From assembly GCF_030709675.1 (NCBI RefSeq), contig NZ_JAUZQD010000022.1, forward strand, positions 33,767-97,766: a DNA stretch of 64,000 nucleotides, written 5' to 3'. The notes under the pieces were generated by a model that was given only the letters and a program-made list of their open reading frames with translations, was not told the origin of the DNA and searched no databases. Source of the stretch: Symbioplanes lichenis (GTDB taxonomy: Bacteria; Actinomycetota; Actinomycetes; Mycobacteriales; Micromonosporaceae). This document shows, one piece after another, positions 16,199 to 24,505 of this stretch (positions within the stretch are counted from its first letter, which is position 1; every line of letters starts with the position of its first letter). Both the position numbers and the translations under genes were made by a program.

Positions 16199-18361
16199 GT
16201 GCGGAGAAGAAGCATCGGCGTGGTGGTGGCCCTGCTGGCCGCCGGGATCGGGGCGCCCGCGCACGCGGCGGAGCCCGAGGGGACGATCCGGGCGGCCGGC
16301 GGGGCCACTGCCGTCGAGGGGTCGTACATCGTGGTGCTGAAAGAGCGCACCGGCGCGGTCGAGGAGACGGCCCGGGCGCTGGCGTCCGCGCGGGGCGGGG
16401 CGGTCGTGCGTACGTACAGTCATGCCTTGCGGGGTTTCGAGGCCCGGCTCGGCGAGCGCGCCGCGCGGCAGCTGGCCGCCGATCCCGCGGTCGCGTCGGT
16501 CACTCAGACCCACACGGTCACCGCGTCGGACGTGCAGGCGCCGGTGCCGTCGTGGGGGCTGGACCGGATCGACCAGCGCGCGCTGCCGGTCGACGGCAGC
16601 TACCGCTACCGGCCGGGCGATCCGGTGGTGACCGCGTACGTGATCGACGGCGGCATCAATCTTCCGCACAGCGACTTCGCCGGGCGGATCCGATCGGGGC
16701 GCGACTTCATCGACAACGACGACACCGCCACCGACTGCAAGGGGCACGGCACGCACGTGGCCGGGACGATCGGCGGGACGACGTACGGGGTGGCGAAGAA
16801 CGTCGAGCTCGTCGCCGTGCGCGTCCTCGACTGCCAGGGCACCGGCACGACCGCGACGGTAATGGCGGGCATCGACTGGGTCACCGCGGATCACGCCGCG
16901 GGCACGCCGGCGGTGGCCAACATGAGCCTCAACGGCCGCCGGTACGCCCCGGAGGAGGAGGCGATCACGCGGTCGATCGCGGACGGGATCACGTACGTGG
17001 TCTCGGCCGGCAACGACTCCGGGGCCGACGCCTGCGCCAACTCCCCCGCCGGGGTGCCCGCCGCGATCACCGTGGGCGCCACGGGGCCCGACGACCAGCG
17101 GGCCGCCTTCTCGAACATCGGCCCCTGCGTCGACCTGTTCGCCCCGGGCGTGGACATCGTCTCGTCGTCGATCGGCAGCGACACCGCCACCGCGACCGGC
17201 AGCGGCACGTCGATGGCCGCCCCGCACGTCACCGGGGCGGCCGCGCTGATCCTCGCCGACCACCCGGACTACACGCCGGCGCAGGTGGCGGACGAGCTGA
17301 CCGCCGGCGCCACCACCGGCGTCGTCGGCGAACCCGGCGCCGGGACGCCGAACAGGTTGCTGCACGTCGATGCGACACCACCGGCCGGTGACTTCGCCGT
17401 GGCGGTCACTCCTTCCGCCGCGACCGTCAGTGCCGGCGACAGTGTCACGACCACCCTCACCGCGGGACAGCCGGTCACGTGGAAGGCGAACGGGCTTCCG
17501 GCCGGCGCGACGGCGGCGTTCGACGGGGACGCGCTCACGATCAGCACGACCGCGCGGACGGCACCCGGCACGTACCGGCTGGTGGTGACCGGGGCGAGCG
17601 CCATGGTGACCCGGGCAGCGCGCCTCACCCTGACGGTCACGGCGACGCCCGGATGTATCGGCGCGAACGACACCGACACGCCGCTCGCCGAGTCGAACTG
17701 GACCGAGATCCCGGTGACGATCACCGGCTGCGGCGCGTCCGGTGCGGCGGACAGCACGGTCGAGGTGCACGCCGAGCACGGGTACGTCGGGGACCTCACG
17801 GTCGAGCTCGTCGCCCCGAGCGGCCGGCGGTACGACCTGCTCGAGCGCGAGGGCGACGACGCCGACGCGATCAGCTACACGTTCACCGTCGACCTGTCCG
17901 CCGAGCCCGCGGACGGGGTGTGGAAGCTCGCCTTCCTGGACAACGGCCCGTACGACGTCGGCAGTTTCGATTCGTGGGTCCTCGACCTGGGCGGTGAGCA
18001 GCTGCCCGGGCCGGTGTGCGGCGGCCTGGCCCCGGCCGACGTGCCGATCCCCGAGCGCGCCACGGTGGAGAGCCCGATCACGGTGAGCGGCTGCGACCGG
18101 GCACCGTCGGCGGCGAGCTACATCGAGGTGCGCGTGGTGCACCCGTGGGAACGGGACCTGGGCCTCTATCTGCTCGCCCCGGACGGCGAGCGCATCGACC
18201 TGCAGCAGCTGCGCTCGTCGGGACAGGCCAACATCTTCCGTACGTACATCGCCGACCTGTCCGGCCGTCCGGCGAACGGCGAGTGGCGGCTCGTCGTCGA
18301 GGATCTGCTCAACGGCAACGAGGAGGGCGGCTTCCTCGACAACTGGAGACTGACCCTCTGA
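16199..18361 (+). CDS. Secreted subtilisin-like serine protease with two P domains
   Basis: A 720-aa S8 peptidase. Signal peptide (VVVALLAAGIGAPAHA), an I9 inhibitor propeptide (about 42-110, SYIVVLKE), and a catalytic domain (about 115-395) with Asp150 (VIDGG), His183 (GHGTHVAGT), oxyanion Asn272 and Ser338 (GTSMAAPH). A beta-sandwich linker (about 400-480) leads to two P/Homo-B domains in tandem (GYVGDLTVELVAPSG and WERDLGLYLLAPDG). P domains usually stabilise proprotein convertases. The Asp motif reads DGG instead of the common DSG/DTG. GTG 16199 follows GGGAGGAAAC. A strong terminator ends the gene. Confidence 0.92.
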   Translation: MRRRSIGVVVALLAAGIGAPAHAAEPEGTIRAAGGATAVEGSYIVVLKERTGAVEETARALASARGGAVVRTYSHALRGFEARLGERAARQLAADPAVASVTQTHTVTASDVQAPVPSWGLDRIDQRALPVDGSYRYRPGDPVVTAYVIDGGINLPHSDFAGRIRSGRDFIDNDDTATDCKGHGTHVAGTIGGTTYGVAKNVELVAVRVLDCQGTGTTATVMAGIDWVTADHAAGTPAVANMSLNGRRYAPEEEAITRSIADGITYVVSAGNDSGADACANSPAGVPAAITVGATGPDDQRAAFSNIGPCVDLFAPGVDIVSSSIGSDTATATGSGTSMAAPHVTGAAALILADHPDYTPAQVADELTAGATTGVVGEPGAGTPNRLLHVDATPPAGDFAVAVTPSAATVSAGDSVTTTLTAGQPVTWKANGLPAGATAAFDGDALTISTTARTAPGTYRLVVTGASAMVTRAARLTLTVTATPGCIGANDTDTPLAESNWTEIPVTITGCGASGAADSTVEVHAEHGYVGDLTVELVAPSGRRYDLLEREGDDADAISYTFTVDLSAEPADGVWKLAFLDNGPYDVGSFDSWVLDLGGEQLPGPVCGGLAPADVPIPERATVESPITVSGCDRAPSAASYIEVRVVHPWERDLGLYLLAPDGERIDLQQLRSSGQANIFRTYIADLSGRPANGEWRLVVEDLLNGNEEGGFLDNWRLTL

Positions 18362-18365
18362 GCGG

Positions 18366-18399
18366 CGGGCCCGGTGCGCGGCCGGGCGCACCGGGCCCG
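18366..18399. terminator. Bidirectional terminator
   Basis: CGGGCCCGGTGCGC (18366-18379) and GCGCACCGGGCCCG (18386-18399) form a perfect 14-bp stem with a six-base loop between the convergent protease and glycosyltransferase genes. Confidence 0.85.
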
Positions 18400-18407
18400 G
18401 TCCCGGG

Positions 18408-19685
18408 TCAGCCCAGCAGGAGACGCTCGATCTCGGCCACCGGGTCGTGCTCGGCGTAGACCTTCGCGAGCCGGGCGACGTTCTCGCGGATCTCGTCGTC
18501 GCGCAGCAGAGCGGCGGTCGCCCCGGCCACCGCCTCCGGGGCCGGGGTCGCGGTGGCCAGATCGATGCCGAGCCGGTGGTGGGCGACCCGGGCGGCATTG
18601 GCGGGCTTGTCCTCGGTCTCGCCGGCCACGATCACCGGGACGCCGGCCGCCAGGGCCTGTTGCGTGCCGCCGGCGCCGCCGTTCGTGATCAGGATGCTCG
18701 CCTTCGGCAGCAGCTCGGCGAACGGGATGTAGCCGGCCACGCGGGCGTTGCCGGGCACCGGGATCGTCAGCGCGGCGGGATCCGCGCCGCCCAGGGCCGC
18801 CACGACCGTGACGTCCTGATCGGCGAGGCCGGCGAGCGCGGGCTCGACCAGCTGCGACAGGTCGTGGTTGGCGAGGGTGCCCTGCGTGACGACCACGACC
18901 GGGCGCGACCCGTCGAGCTCCGCCCACCACGACGGCGGCTCCCAGTCGCCGGGCGGCAGCGGCGGCAGGGCGCCCACCAGGTGGATCGATCCGGGCAGGT
19001 CGCTGCGGTGGAACTCGAAGCCCGGCACGCTCAGCACGGCCGTGGCGTCCGGCGCGGTGTAGGTCCCGTCGACGAACGACTCGGTGAACGGCTCGGTGGC
19101 CCCCATCCCGGCCAGCAGCTCGGCCACCCGGTCGCGGGACGGCCCGAGCGCTGCGGCGAACTGGGCGTTGCCGGCCCGGTTGGCGGCCTTCGCCGCGTCC
19201 GCGTCCGCGGCCGGGACCGGGCCGAAGAAGGTGGTGTCGTCGCTGCTGACGGCGAGGCCGACGACGCTGACGCCGACCCAGCCGAGCGGGCGCCGGCCCG
19301 GCACGCCGTACCGCAGCGGCAGCGCGCCGAGGAACAGCACGTTGCAGACCAGGTACTGGTCCGGGTCCTCGTCGAGCAGGGCCTGCAAGGCCCGGTGCTC
19401 CTCGGGCATCGGATCGGCGAACGCATGGATCCAGTCGTGGTTCAGCTGCTCGGGGCCCGGCGCCAGGCCCAGCCGCTCGCGGTCGGCGACCAGTTCCCGG
19501 ATGTCGTAGTCGGCCTCCCCCGTGAGCGGCGCGAACGTCAGCCCGGCCGCCTCCGTCGCGGCCCGGAAGAGCGTGCCCGACAGCACAGTGATCCGGTGGC
19601 CGCGAGCGGCGAGCGCCCGGGCCACGTGCAGCATCGGGCCGAACTCGCCCGGTACCGGTGGCGCGGCAACGATGATCTTCGCCAT
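18408..19685 (-). CDS. MGT-family (macrolide-type) glycosyltransferase
   Basis: A 425-aa GT1 enzyme that transfers sugar from a nucleotide donor to a small lipophilic acceptor. The N-terminal domain starts MAKIIVAAPPVPGEFGPMLHVARALAARGH; the C-terminal donor site contains VVVTQGTLANHDLSQL, GYIPFAELLPKASILITNGGAGGTQQALAAGVP and a DKPANAARV end to the signature. Length and pattern match macrolide glycosyltransferases used for antibiotic inactivation or natural product tailoring. There is no biosynthetic cluster around it, so self-protection or xenobiotic detoxification is more likely. GAGGGAG precedes the ATG. Confidence 0.88.
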   Translation of the reverse strand: MAKIIVAAPPVPGEFGPMLHVARALAARGHRITVLSGTLFRAATEAAGLTFAPLTGEADYDIRELVADRERLGLAPGPEQLNHDWIHAFADPMPEEHRALQALLDEDPDQYLVCNVLFLGALPLRYGVPGRRPLGWVGVSVVGLAVSSDDTTFFGPVPAADADAAKAANRAGNAQFAAALGPSRDRVAELLAGMGATEPFTESFVDGTYTAPDATAVLSVPGFEFHRSDLPGSIHLVGALPPLPPGDWEPPSWWAELDGSRPVVVVTQGTLANHDLSQLVEPALAGLADQDVTVVAALGGADPAALTIPVPGNARVAGYIPFAELLPKASILITNGGAGGTQQALAAGVPVIVAGETEDKPANAARVAHHRLGIDLATATPAPEAVAGATAALLRDDEIRENVARLAKVYAEHDPVAEIERLLLG

Positions 19686-19916
19686 GTGACTCCCTCGTCG
19701 GCGGATGAAGATCGAATCTGGCACGCCCGGCGCCCGCGAGCGGCGCTGAATGGCCCGCGGGGGAGGATCTCTGCCCGATCGGGCGCGCCCGGGGCCCACC
19801 GGCGACCGCGGGGCGAATCTCCCGGGCAGTTGTTCACCGGGCGTTACCCGCCGCGTTTCCCGGCGCCGTGCACCCTGGATTCTCCGCTGTGGAGCGAGAG
19901 TTTCGGGGGCCTCACG

Positions 19917-21563
19917 GTGACATTGACTCTCAATACGACCATCGCCCTGCTCAGCGTCGCTGTGCCGCTGCTCGCGTTCGTCTGGGAGTTCGCGGTCGTG
20001 CGGCGCAAGAAGCTCGGCTATCGCGTCCAGATGGACTCGCGGGCCTCGGGCACCACGCAGACGCCCGACGCCGAGGTGCTGCGGCGCATCGGGGCCAACG
20101 GGGACAAGGCGCTCACCGATCCCTCGTTCGTCCTCATCCGGATCGAGAACGCCGGATGGATGGAGATCGACGAGGGTGACTACCTGGCGCCGGGCGACGA
20201 CTCGCCCGGCCTGTGGGTCAAGTTCAAGGGCAGGCGCGTCGTCGGCATGGCCTTGACCGACTACAGCGACGACGCCCTGGTGCACTTCTTCACCACGAGT
20301 GCCGGGGAGAGGCCCGGGTTCGGCAAGGAGGAGGAGCAGGAGGGCAAGGCCGGCGTGCTCCGGCTGCCGAAGGTCAAGCTCAACAACGGCGACTACTACA
20401 AGGTCATGGTGGTGCTGGAGCGCACGACCGGCGAGGTCGGGGACCCGTTCGAGCCGCCGGTCTTCGAGGGGGACCTGCTCGCCTGGCGCTTCCGGCGGCC
20501 CGCACGCGACCGCGCCCGGCCCGCGCGCCGGCACCGCTGGTCCCCGTGGAAACGGGCCCGGCGCACCGAGAGCCACACCTTCGCCTCGGGGGCGGCGCTG
20601 GTCCTCATCGGCCTGCTGGCCACGGCCGTGCTCGCCCAGTCGGGGCTGACGCTCTTCGGCCGGCAGGACCCGCCGCCGCTGGACTGCGTCGGCGGCACGC
20701 TGCACCTGCACGGCTCCACCGCCTTCGAGCCCTCCGTCCGCCGGGCCGCCGAGACCTATCAGCGCCTCTGCGCCGCCAAGGGCGCGCGCATCGACGCCAC
20801 GGACTTCCAGGGCAGCGGCGCCGGCATCACGACGCTGGAGGCCGCCGGCAACGACGCCGGCGAACTGGGGACCACCGGCGTCGGCAACCACCTCACCTTC
20901 CACGACGGCGAGCCGGCGGGCCCGCACCCGCAGCTGCTGGCCCGGCCCGTCGCGTACTCGCTCTACACGCTGGTGATCAACCCGGACGCCCGGGTCCGGA
21001 CGCTGACCCTGTCCCAGATCCGCGACATCTACGCGGGCCGGATCACCAACTGGTCCGACGTGAAGGGCGCCGACCTGCCGGTCAACCTGGTCAACCGCTC
21101 GAGCACCTCGGGCACGCTGCAGGCGCTCGTCGAGCGTGTCCTCAACGACCCGGGCAGCGCCACGCGGATCGGCGTCCCGCCGCCCAGCACGCCCGACTGC
21201 GCGGCGCTGGGCAGGGACAAGCCCGGCAGCTGCGAGGCCGACAGCACCCAGGCGCTGCTGGAGACGGTCGCGGAGGTCCCCGGGGCACTCGGCATGAGCG
21301 AGGTGAGCAACGCCGCCACCGCCAAGCAGGTCGTCCAGGTGCGCATCGGCCAGGTGCCCGCCACGCCGGCCGGCGTCGAGGACGGCAGATACCCGTACTG
21401 GCAGACGGAGATCGCCTACACGTTCGGGGAGCTGCCGTCCGACTCGATCGCGGCGGGCTTCCTGCGGTATCTCACCGACCAGGGCGGCAAGGACATCCTG
21501 CGCGAGTTCGGCAACCGGCCCTGCTCCGAGACCGAGTATCCCTTGGTGTGCGAGCCGACCTGA
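19917..21563 (+). CDS. Membrane-anchored PstS-like substrate-binding protein
   Basis: A 548-aa protein. An N-terminal transmembrane helix (LLSVAVPLLAFVWEFAVV) is followed by Arg/Lys, then a soluble domain of about 190 residues beginning LGYRVQMDSRASGT, then a second helix (GAALVLIGLLATAVLAQSGL, near residue 230), then a C-terminal periplasmic-binding fold (about 255-548) with LHGSTAFEPSVRRAAETY, NLVNRSSTSGTLQALV and GALGMSEVSNA as in phosphate-binding PstS. By the positive-inside rule the first domain would be cytosolic and the binding domain outside. No ABC permease or ATPase is nearby, so it may be a sensor. GTG 19917 is the best start. Confidence 0.7.
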   Translation: MTLTLNTTIALLSVAVPLLAFVWEFAVVRRKKLGYRVQMDSRASGTTQTPDAEVLRRIGANGDKALTDPSFVLIRIENAGWMEIDEGDYLAPGDDSPGLWVKFKGRRVVGMALTDYSDDALVHFFTTSAGERPGFGKEEEQEGKAGVLRLPKVKLNNGDYYKVMVVLERTTGEVGDPFEPPVFEGDLLAWRFRRPARDRARPARRHRWSPWKRARRTESHTFASGAALVLIGLLATAVLAQSGLTLFGRQDPPPLDCVGGTLHLHGSTAFEPSVRRAAETYQRLCAAKGARIDATDFQGSGAGITTLEAAGNDAGELGTTGVGNHLTFHDGEPAGPHPQLLARPVAYSLYTLVINPDARVRTLTLSQIRDIYAGRITNWSDVKGADLPVNLVNRSSTSGTLQALVERVLNDPGSATRIGVPPPSTPDCAALGRDKPGSCEADSTQALLETVAEVPGALGMSEVSNAATAKQVVQVRIGQVPATPAGVEDGRYPYWQTEIAYTFGELPSDSIAAGFLRYLTDQGGKDILREFGNRPCSETEYPLVCEPT

Positions 21564-21564
21564 G

Positions 21565-22947
21565 TCACAGGCGCTGGAGCTGGGTGACGACCATGGCGAC
21601 GGCGAAGAAGCCGTAGAACGCGATCGCGGCGAGCATCCCGCCGAGGCGCCAGCCCCGCAGGCGTACGGGGGAAGGAAGGTCTCGGGTGTTGAGACGCACC
21701 AGCAGGACCGAGTAGAGCAGCGTGACCACCGAGGCCGCGCACGTCGAGACGATGAGCAGGCCGAGCGGCTGGGTGAAGCCGGCCAGCAGGATCAGCGAGC
21801 CGAGCACGATCTCGGCCCAGACGACGGTCAGGTAGAGGCGGGGCTCGGTCCAGCGGGCCGATGCGGCGAGATAGTTGCGGCGCAGGAAGTCGGCGGCGAG
21901 GCGGCCGATGATGTCGAGCAGGCCCATCGCGGCCGCCCACAGCGACACCGCGGCGACGGCCAGGAAGAGGATTTTGAGCCAGGTGCCGACCTCGGTGGCG
22001 AAGATGCCGGCCTGGATGCGCAGGAAGGACGGGTCGTTCGTGAGGTCGTCGCGGCCGAAGAGGGTCTCGTAGGCGAGCAGGCTCATCACGCCGATCGTCA
22101 CGAAGCACACCGCGACGAAGGTGACGAGGTGCTCGAGGTTGGCCCGCCGCCACCAGACCGTCCAGCGGTCCTGGGAGTCCGGCGGGAAGGTGTAGAGGTC
22201 GGCGCCGGCGGCCTCCACCCGGCCGGTCACGGGCGACACCAGCTGCGGGACGTGGGCGCCCATGCCGTAGCGCTTGTCGCGGATCCAGTTGCTCAGGACC
22301 AGGTTGTGGACGCCCCCGGCGCCGGCCGCACCGATCGCGCTCAGCAGCAGGGTGAACGAGATGCCGCCGGGTATCCGGCCGAACTCCGTGACGGTCGCCT
22401 TGGCCCCGGCGCCCCACGTGGACAGGGAGATCACGAAGACGACCACGACGACCAGGAAGAACAGTGTCAGCGCCACCTTGGCCGTCTCGACCCGCTCGAC
22501 CGTCGTGTAGATGACCTTGGAGAAGGTCAGGAGGACGCCGATGGCCACGAGGACGCCGACGGTGATCCACACCGGGTCGCCCCCGCCGACCAGGTAGGTG
22601 AAGACGGTGGAGCCGCTGGTCGCCCAGCCCGGCCAGACGTACTGGAAGGCGCCGGCCAGGCAGATGAGGATGCCCCAGCCCTTCCACCAGCGGGAGAAGC
22701 CGGCGACGGCGGTCTGCCCGGTCGCGAGGGTGTAGCGCTCGATCTCCATGTTGATGACGAACTGCACGGCCAGGGTGGTGAAGGCGAGCCAGAGCAGGCC
22801 GAGGCCGCCGATCGCGGTCAGGTACGGCCAGAGGATGATCTCGCCGGCGGCCATGCCGATGCCGACGGCGACGACGCCGGGGCCCACCATGCGGCGCAGG
22901 GGCAGGGGTTCGGGCAGTTCACGGGTGTGGATGGTGGTCGTGCTCAT
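21565..22947 (-). CDS. Divergent Nramp-like transporter
   Basis: A 460-aa membrane protein with about eleven hydrophobic helices and the overall pattern of Nramp divalent metal transporters (GPGVVAVGIGMAAGE in helix 1, ETAKVALTLFFL, SAIGAAGAGGVHNLVLSNWIRDK in helix 6). The metal-site motifs are lost: the helix 1 DPGN is AAGE (about residues 33-36) and the helix 6 MPH is GVH (about 212-214). The gene overlaps the shikimate/quinate dehydrogenase gene by 29 bases and is translated after it, so it belongs to the quinate/shikimate locus. Substrate is therefore uncertain: it may carry a hydroaromatic acid rather than Mn(II). Databases will probably still call it a divalent metal transporter. Confidence 0.75.
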   Translation of the reverse strand: MSTTTIHTRELPEPLPLRRMVGPGVVAVGIGMAAGEIILWPYLTAIGGLGLLWLAFTTLAVQFVINMEIERYTLATGQTAVAGFSRWWKGWGILICLAGAFQYVWPGWATSGSTVFTYLVGGGDPVWITVGVLVAIGVLLTFSKVIYTTVERVETAKVALTLFFLVVVVVFVISLSTWGAGAKATVTEFGRIPGGISFTLLLSAIGAAGAGGVHNLVLSNWIRDKRYGMGAHVPQLVSPVTGRVEAAGADLYTFPPDSQDRWTVWWRRANLEHLVTFVAVCFVTIGVMSLLAYETLFGRDDLTNDPSFLRIQAGIFATEVGTWLKILFLAVAAVSLWAAAMGLLDIIGRLAADFLRRNYLAASARWTEPRLYLTVVWAEIVLGSLILLAGFTQPLGLLIVSTCAASVVTLLYSVLLVRLNTRDLPSPVRLRGWRLGGMLAAIAFYGFFAVAMVVTQLQRL

Positions 22948-23797
22948 GGGGCGCTCCAATGAGGTCGGCGACGTGCCGCAGCATCCGGGCGGTGCCGGGG
23001 GCGCGCCCGGTGAACAGCTCGAACGCGGCGGCGGCCTGGAAGGCGCACATCGCCGCGCCGCCGGCCGCCCGCGCCCCGGCGGCCCGGGCGGTGCGCAGCA
23101 GTTCGGTGTCCACGGGCAGATAGACGATGTCGGCGACCCACAGGCCACCGTGGAGGAGTCCGGCGGGGACGGGTGAGCCGGGGTGCGAGTGCATGCCGAC
23201 CGGGCTGGCGTTGACGATGCCGTCGGTGGTGGCCACGAGCTCGGGCAGGCGTTCCGGACCGGCGAAGGCGAGGCGTTCCGGGCCGGCGAAGGCGAGGCGT
23301 TCCGGGCCGGCGAAGGGCGCCGCCGCGAGGGACGAGAGCCGGTCAGGGTCCGGGTCGACGACGGTGAGCCGGCCGGCGCCCAGGCCGAGGAGAGCGTACG
23401 CACAGGCGGCCCCCGCTCCGCCCGCGCCCAGCTGCACGACGTGACCGGTCGCGGCGTCCGGCAACTGCGTGCGGAAGGACTCGGTGAACCCGTACGCGTC
23501 GGTGTTGTAGCCGTACCGCCGCCCGGCGCGGAAGACCACCGTGTTGACCGCGCCGATCGCCCGGGCCTGCGGGGACAGCTGATCGAGCAGCGGGATCACC
23601 TGCTGCTTGAACGGATGGGTGACGTTGACCCCGGCGAAGCCGCCGCGCTGGGCCTGATCCAGCGCGGCGCCGGGCGCCCGGTCCCGGTCGAACAGCGTGT
23701 AGCTCAGGTCGAGCCCCTGGTGAGCCGCCTCGGTCTGGTGCAGGGCCGGCGACAACGACGCCCCGATCCCCGCACCGATCAGGCCACACCTCACCAT
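22919..23797 (-). CDS. qsuD: Shikimate/quinate dehydrogenase (QsuD-like)
   Basis: A 292-aa AroE-family enzyme. Substrate motifs: SLSPALHQ near the start, the catalytic Lys in NVTHPFKQQ, and NTDAYGF. The cofactor motif GAGGAGAACAYALL is followed by VVDPDPDR; the Asp after the second strand suggests NAD instead of the NRT-type NADP site of biosynthetic AroE, as in catabolic quinate/shikimate dehydrogenases. Three copies of an eight-residue repeat (FAGPERLA) sit just after this. I chose ATG 23797 (MVRCGLIGAG) because GAGAGG lies upstream; an ATG six codons earlier would bury it. It overlaps the transporter gene and is divergent from the TetR/qsuB operon. Confidence 0.85.
   Translation of the reverse strand: MVRCGLIGAGIGASLSPALHQTEAAHQGLDLSYTLFDRDRAPGAALDQAQRGGFAGVNVTHPFKQQVIPLLDQLSPQARAIGAVNTVVFRAGRRYGYNTDAYGFTESFRTQLPDAATGHVVQLGAGGAGAACAYALLGLGAGRLTVVDPDPDRLSSLAAAPFAGPERLAFAGPERLAFAGPERLPELVATTDGIVNASPVGMHSHPGSPVPAGLLHGGLWVADIVYLPVDTELLRTARAAGARAAGGAAMCAFQAAAAFELFTGRAPGTARMLRHVADLIGAPHEHDHHPHP
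23247..23315. repeat. Three tandem 24-bp repeats inside the dehydrogenase gene
   Basis: Units start at 23247, 23271 and 23295. They are nearly identical and in frame, encoding FAGPERLA-type octapeptides in the loop after the NAD-binding strand. Slippage could change the number without breaking the frame. Confidence 0.9.
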
Positions 23798-23818
23798 GAG
23801 ATCTACCTCTCTCAATGT

Positions 23819-23836
23819 ACGAACTGGTACGTTAGT
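23819..23836. promoter_or_regulatory. Candidate TetR operator
   Basis: ACGAAC-N6-GTTAGT is a near-palindrome (five of six pairs) in the 84-base gap between the divergent dehydrogenase and TetR genes. It is AT-richer than its surroundings and likely covers both promoters. Confidence 0.5.
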
Positions 23837-23881
23837 TATCAGCTGTGGCGCAGGTCACTGTCAAGAGGCGTGGAGGGAACG

Positions 23882-24505
23882 ATGCTCCTGAGCGTGGAGA
23901 GGCAACGTGACGCCGACCGGACGCGGGCGGACATCCTGGACGTGGCCACCGGCGAGTTCGCCGAGCGCGGCTACGGCGGCGCCCGGGTCGACGAGATCGC
24001 GGCGCGGACCCGCACGACCAAGCGGATGATCTACTACTACTTCGGCGGCAAGGAGCAGCTCTACCAGGCGGTGCTGGAGCGGGCGTACGCGCAGATCCGC
24101 GCCGCCGAACGCGCCGTCGACGTCGACCACCTCGACCCCGTCGCCGCCGTGCGCCGCATCGCCGAGGTGACCTTCGAGCACCACGAGGCCCATCCCGCCT
24201 TCGTCAAACTGGTCGGCGCGGAGAACGCCCAGCACGCCGCGCACGTGACCCGCCTCGCCGGGGCGAACAGCTCCGCCGTCGACCTGCTGCGCGGCGTCCT
24301 CGAGCGCGGCCGCCGCGAGGGGGTCTTCCGCTCCGGTGTGGACGCCCTCGACGTGCACATGCTGATCAGCTCGTTCTGCTTCTTCCGGGTCGCCAACCGG
24401 CACACCTTCGGCGCCCTGTTCGGCCGCGACCTGCTCGACCCGGCCCGCCGCGCGCACTACCGCGAGATGCTCGGGGACCTGCTCACCCGGTACCTGCGGC
24501 CATGA
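23882..24505 (+). CDS. TetR family transcriptional regulator of the quinate/shikimate locus
   Basis: A 207-aa regulator. The N-terminal helix-turn-helix is GEFAERGYGGARVDEIAARTRTTKRMIYYYFGGKEQLY, followed by a helical ligand-binding domain with TFEHHEAHPAFVKLVGAEN. It overlaps qsuB by ATGA and faces the dehydrogenase/transporter operon across a near-palindrome at 23819-23836. It probably represses both units and is released by quinate, shikimate or a derivative. GGAGGGAACG precedes ATG 23882. Confidence 0.85.
   Translation: MLLSVERQRDADRTRADILDVATGEFAERGYGGARVDEIAARTRTTKRMIYYYFGGKEQLYQAVLERAYAQIRAAERAVDVDHLDPVAAVRRIAEVTFEHHEAHPAFVKLVGAENAQHAAHVTRLAGANSSAVDLLRGVLERGRREGVFRSGVDALDVHMLISSFCFFRVANRHTFGALFGRDLLDPARRAHYREMLGDLLTRYLRP

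Noticed and set aside
18408..19685. Secondary metabolite cluster around the glycosyltransferase
   Set aside because: There is no polyketide, peptide or terpene synthase; methyltransferases, the AurF-like gene and the FMO are spread over more than 30 kb with separate regulators.
23247..23315. CRISPR-like or regulatory repeat
   Set aside because: The 24-bp units are in frame inside a well-supported enzyme gene.
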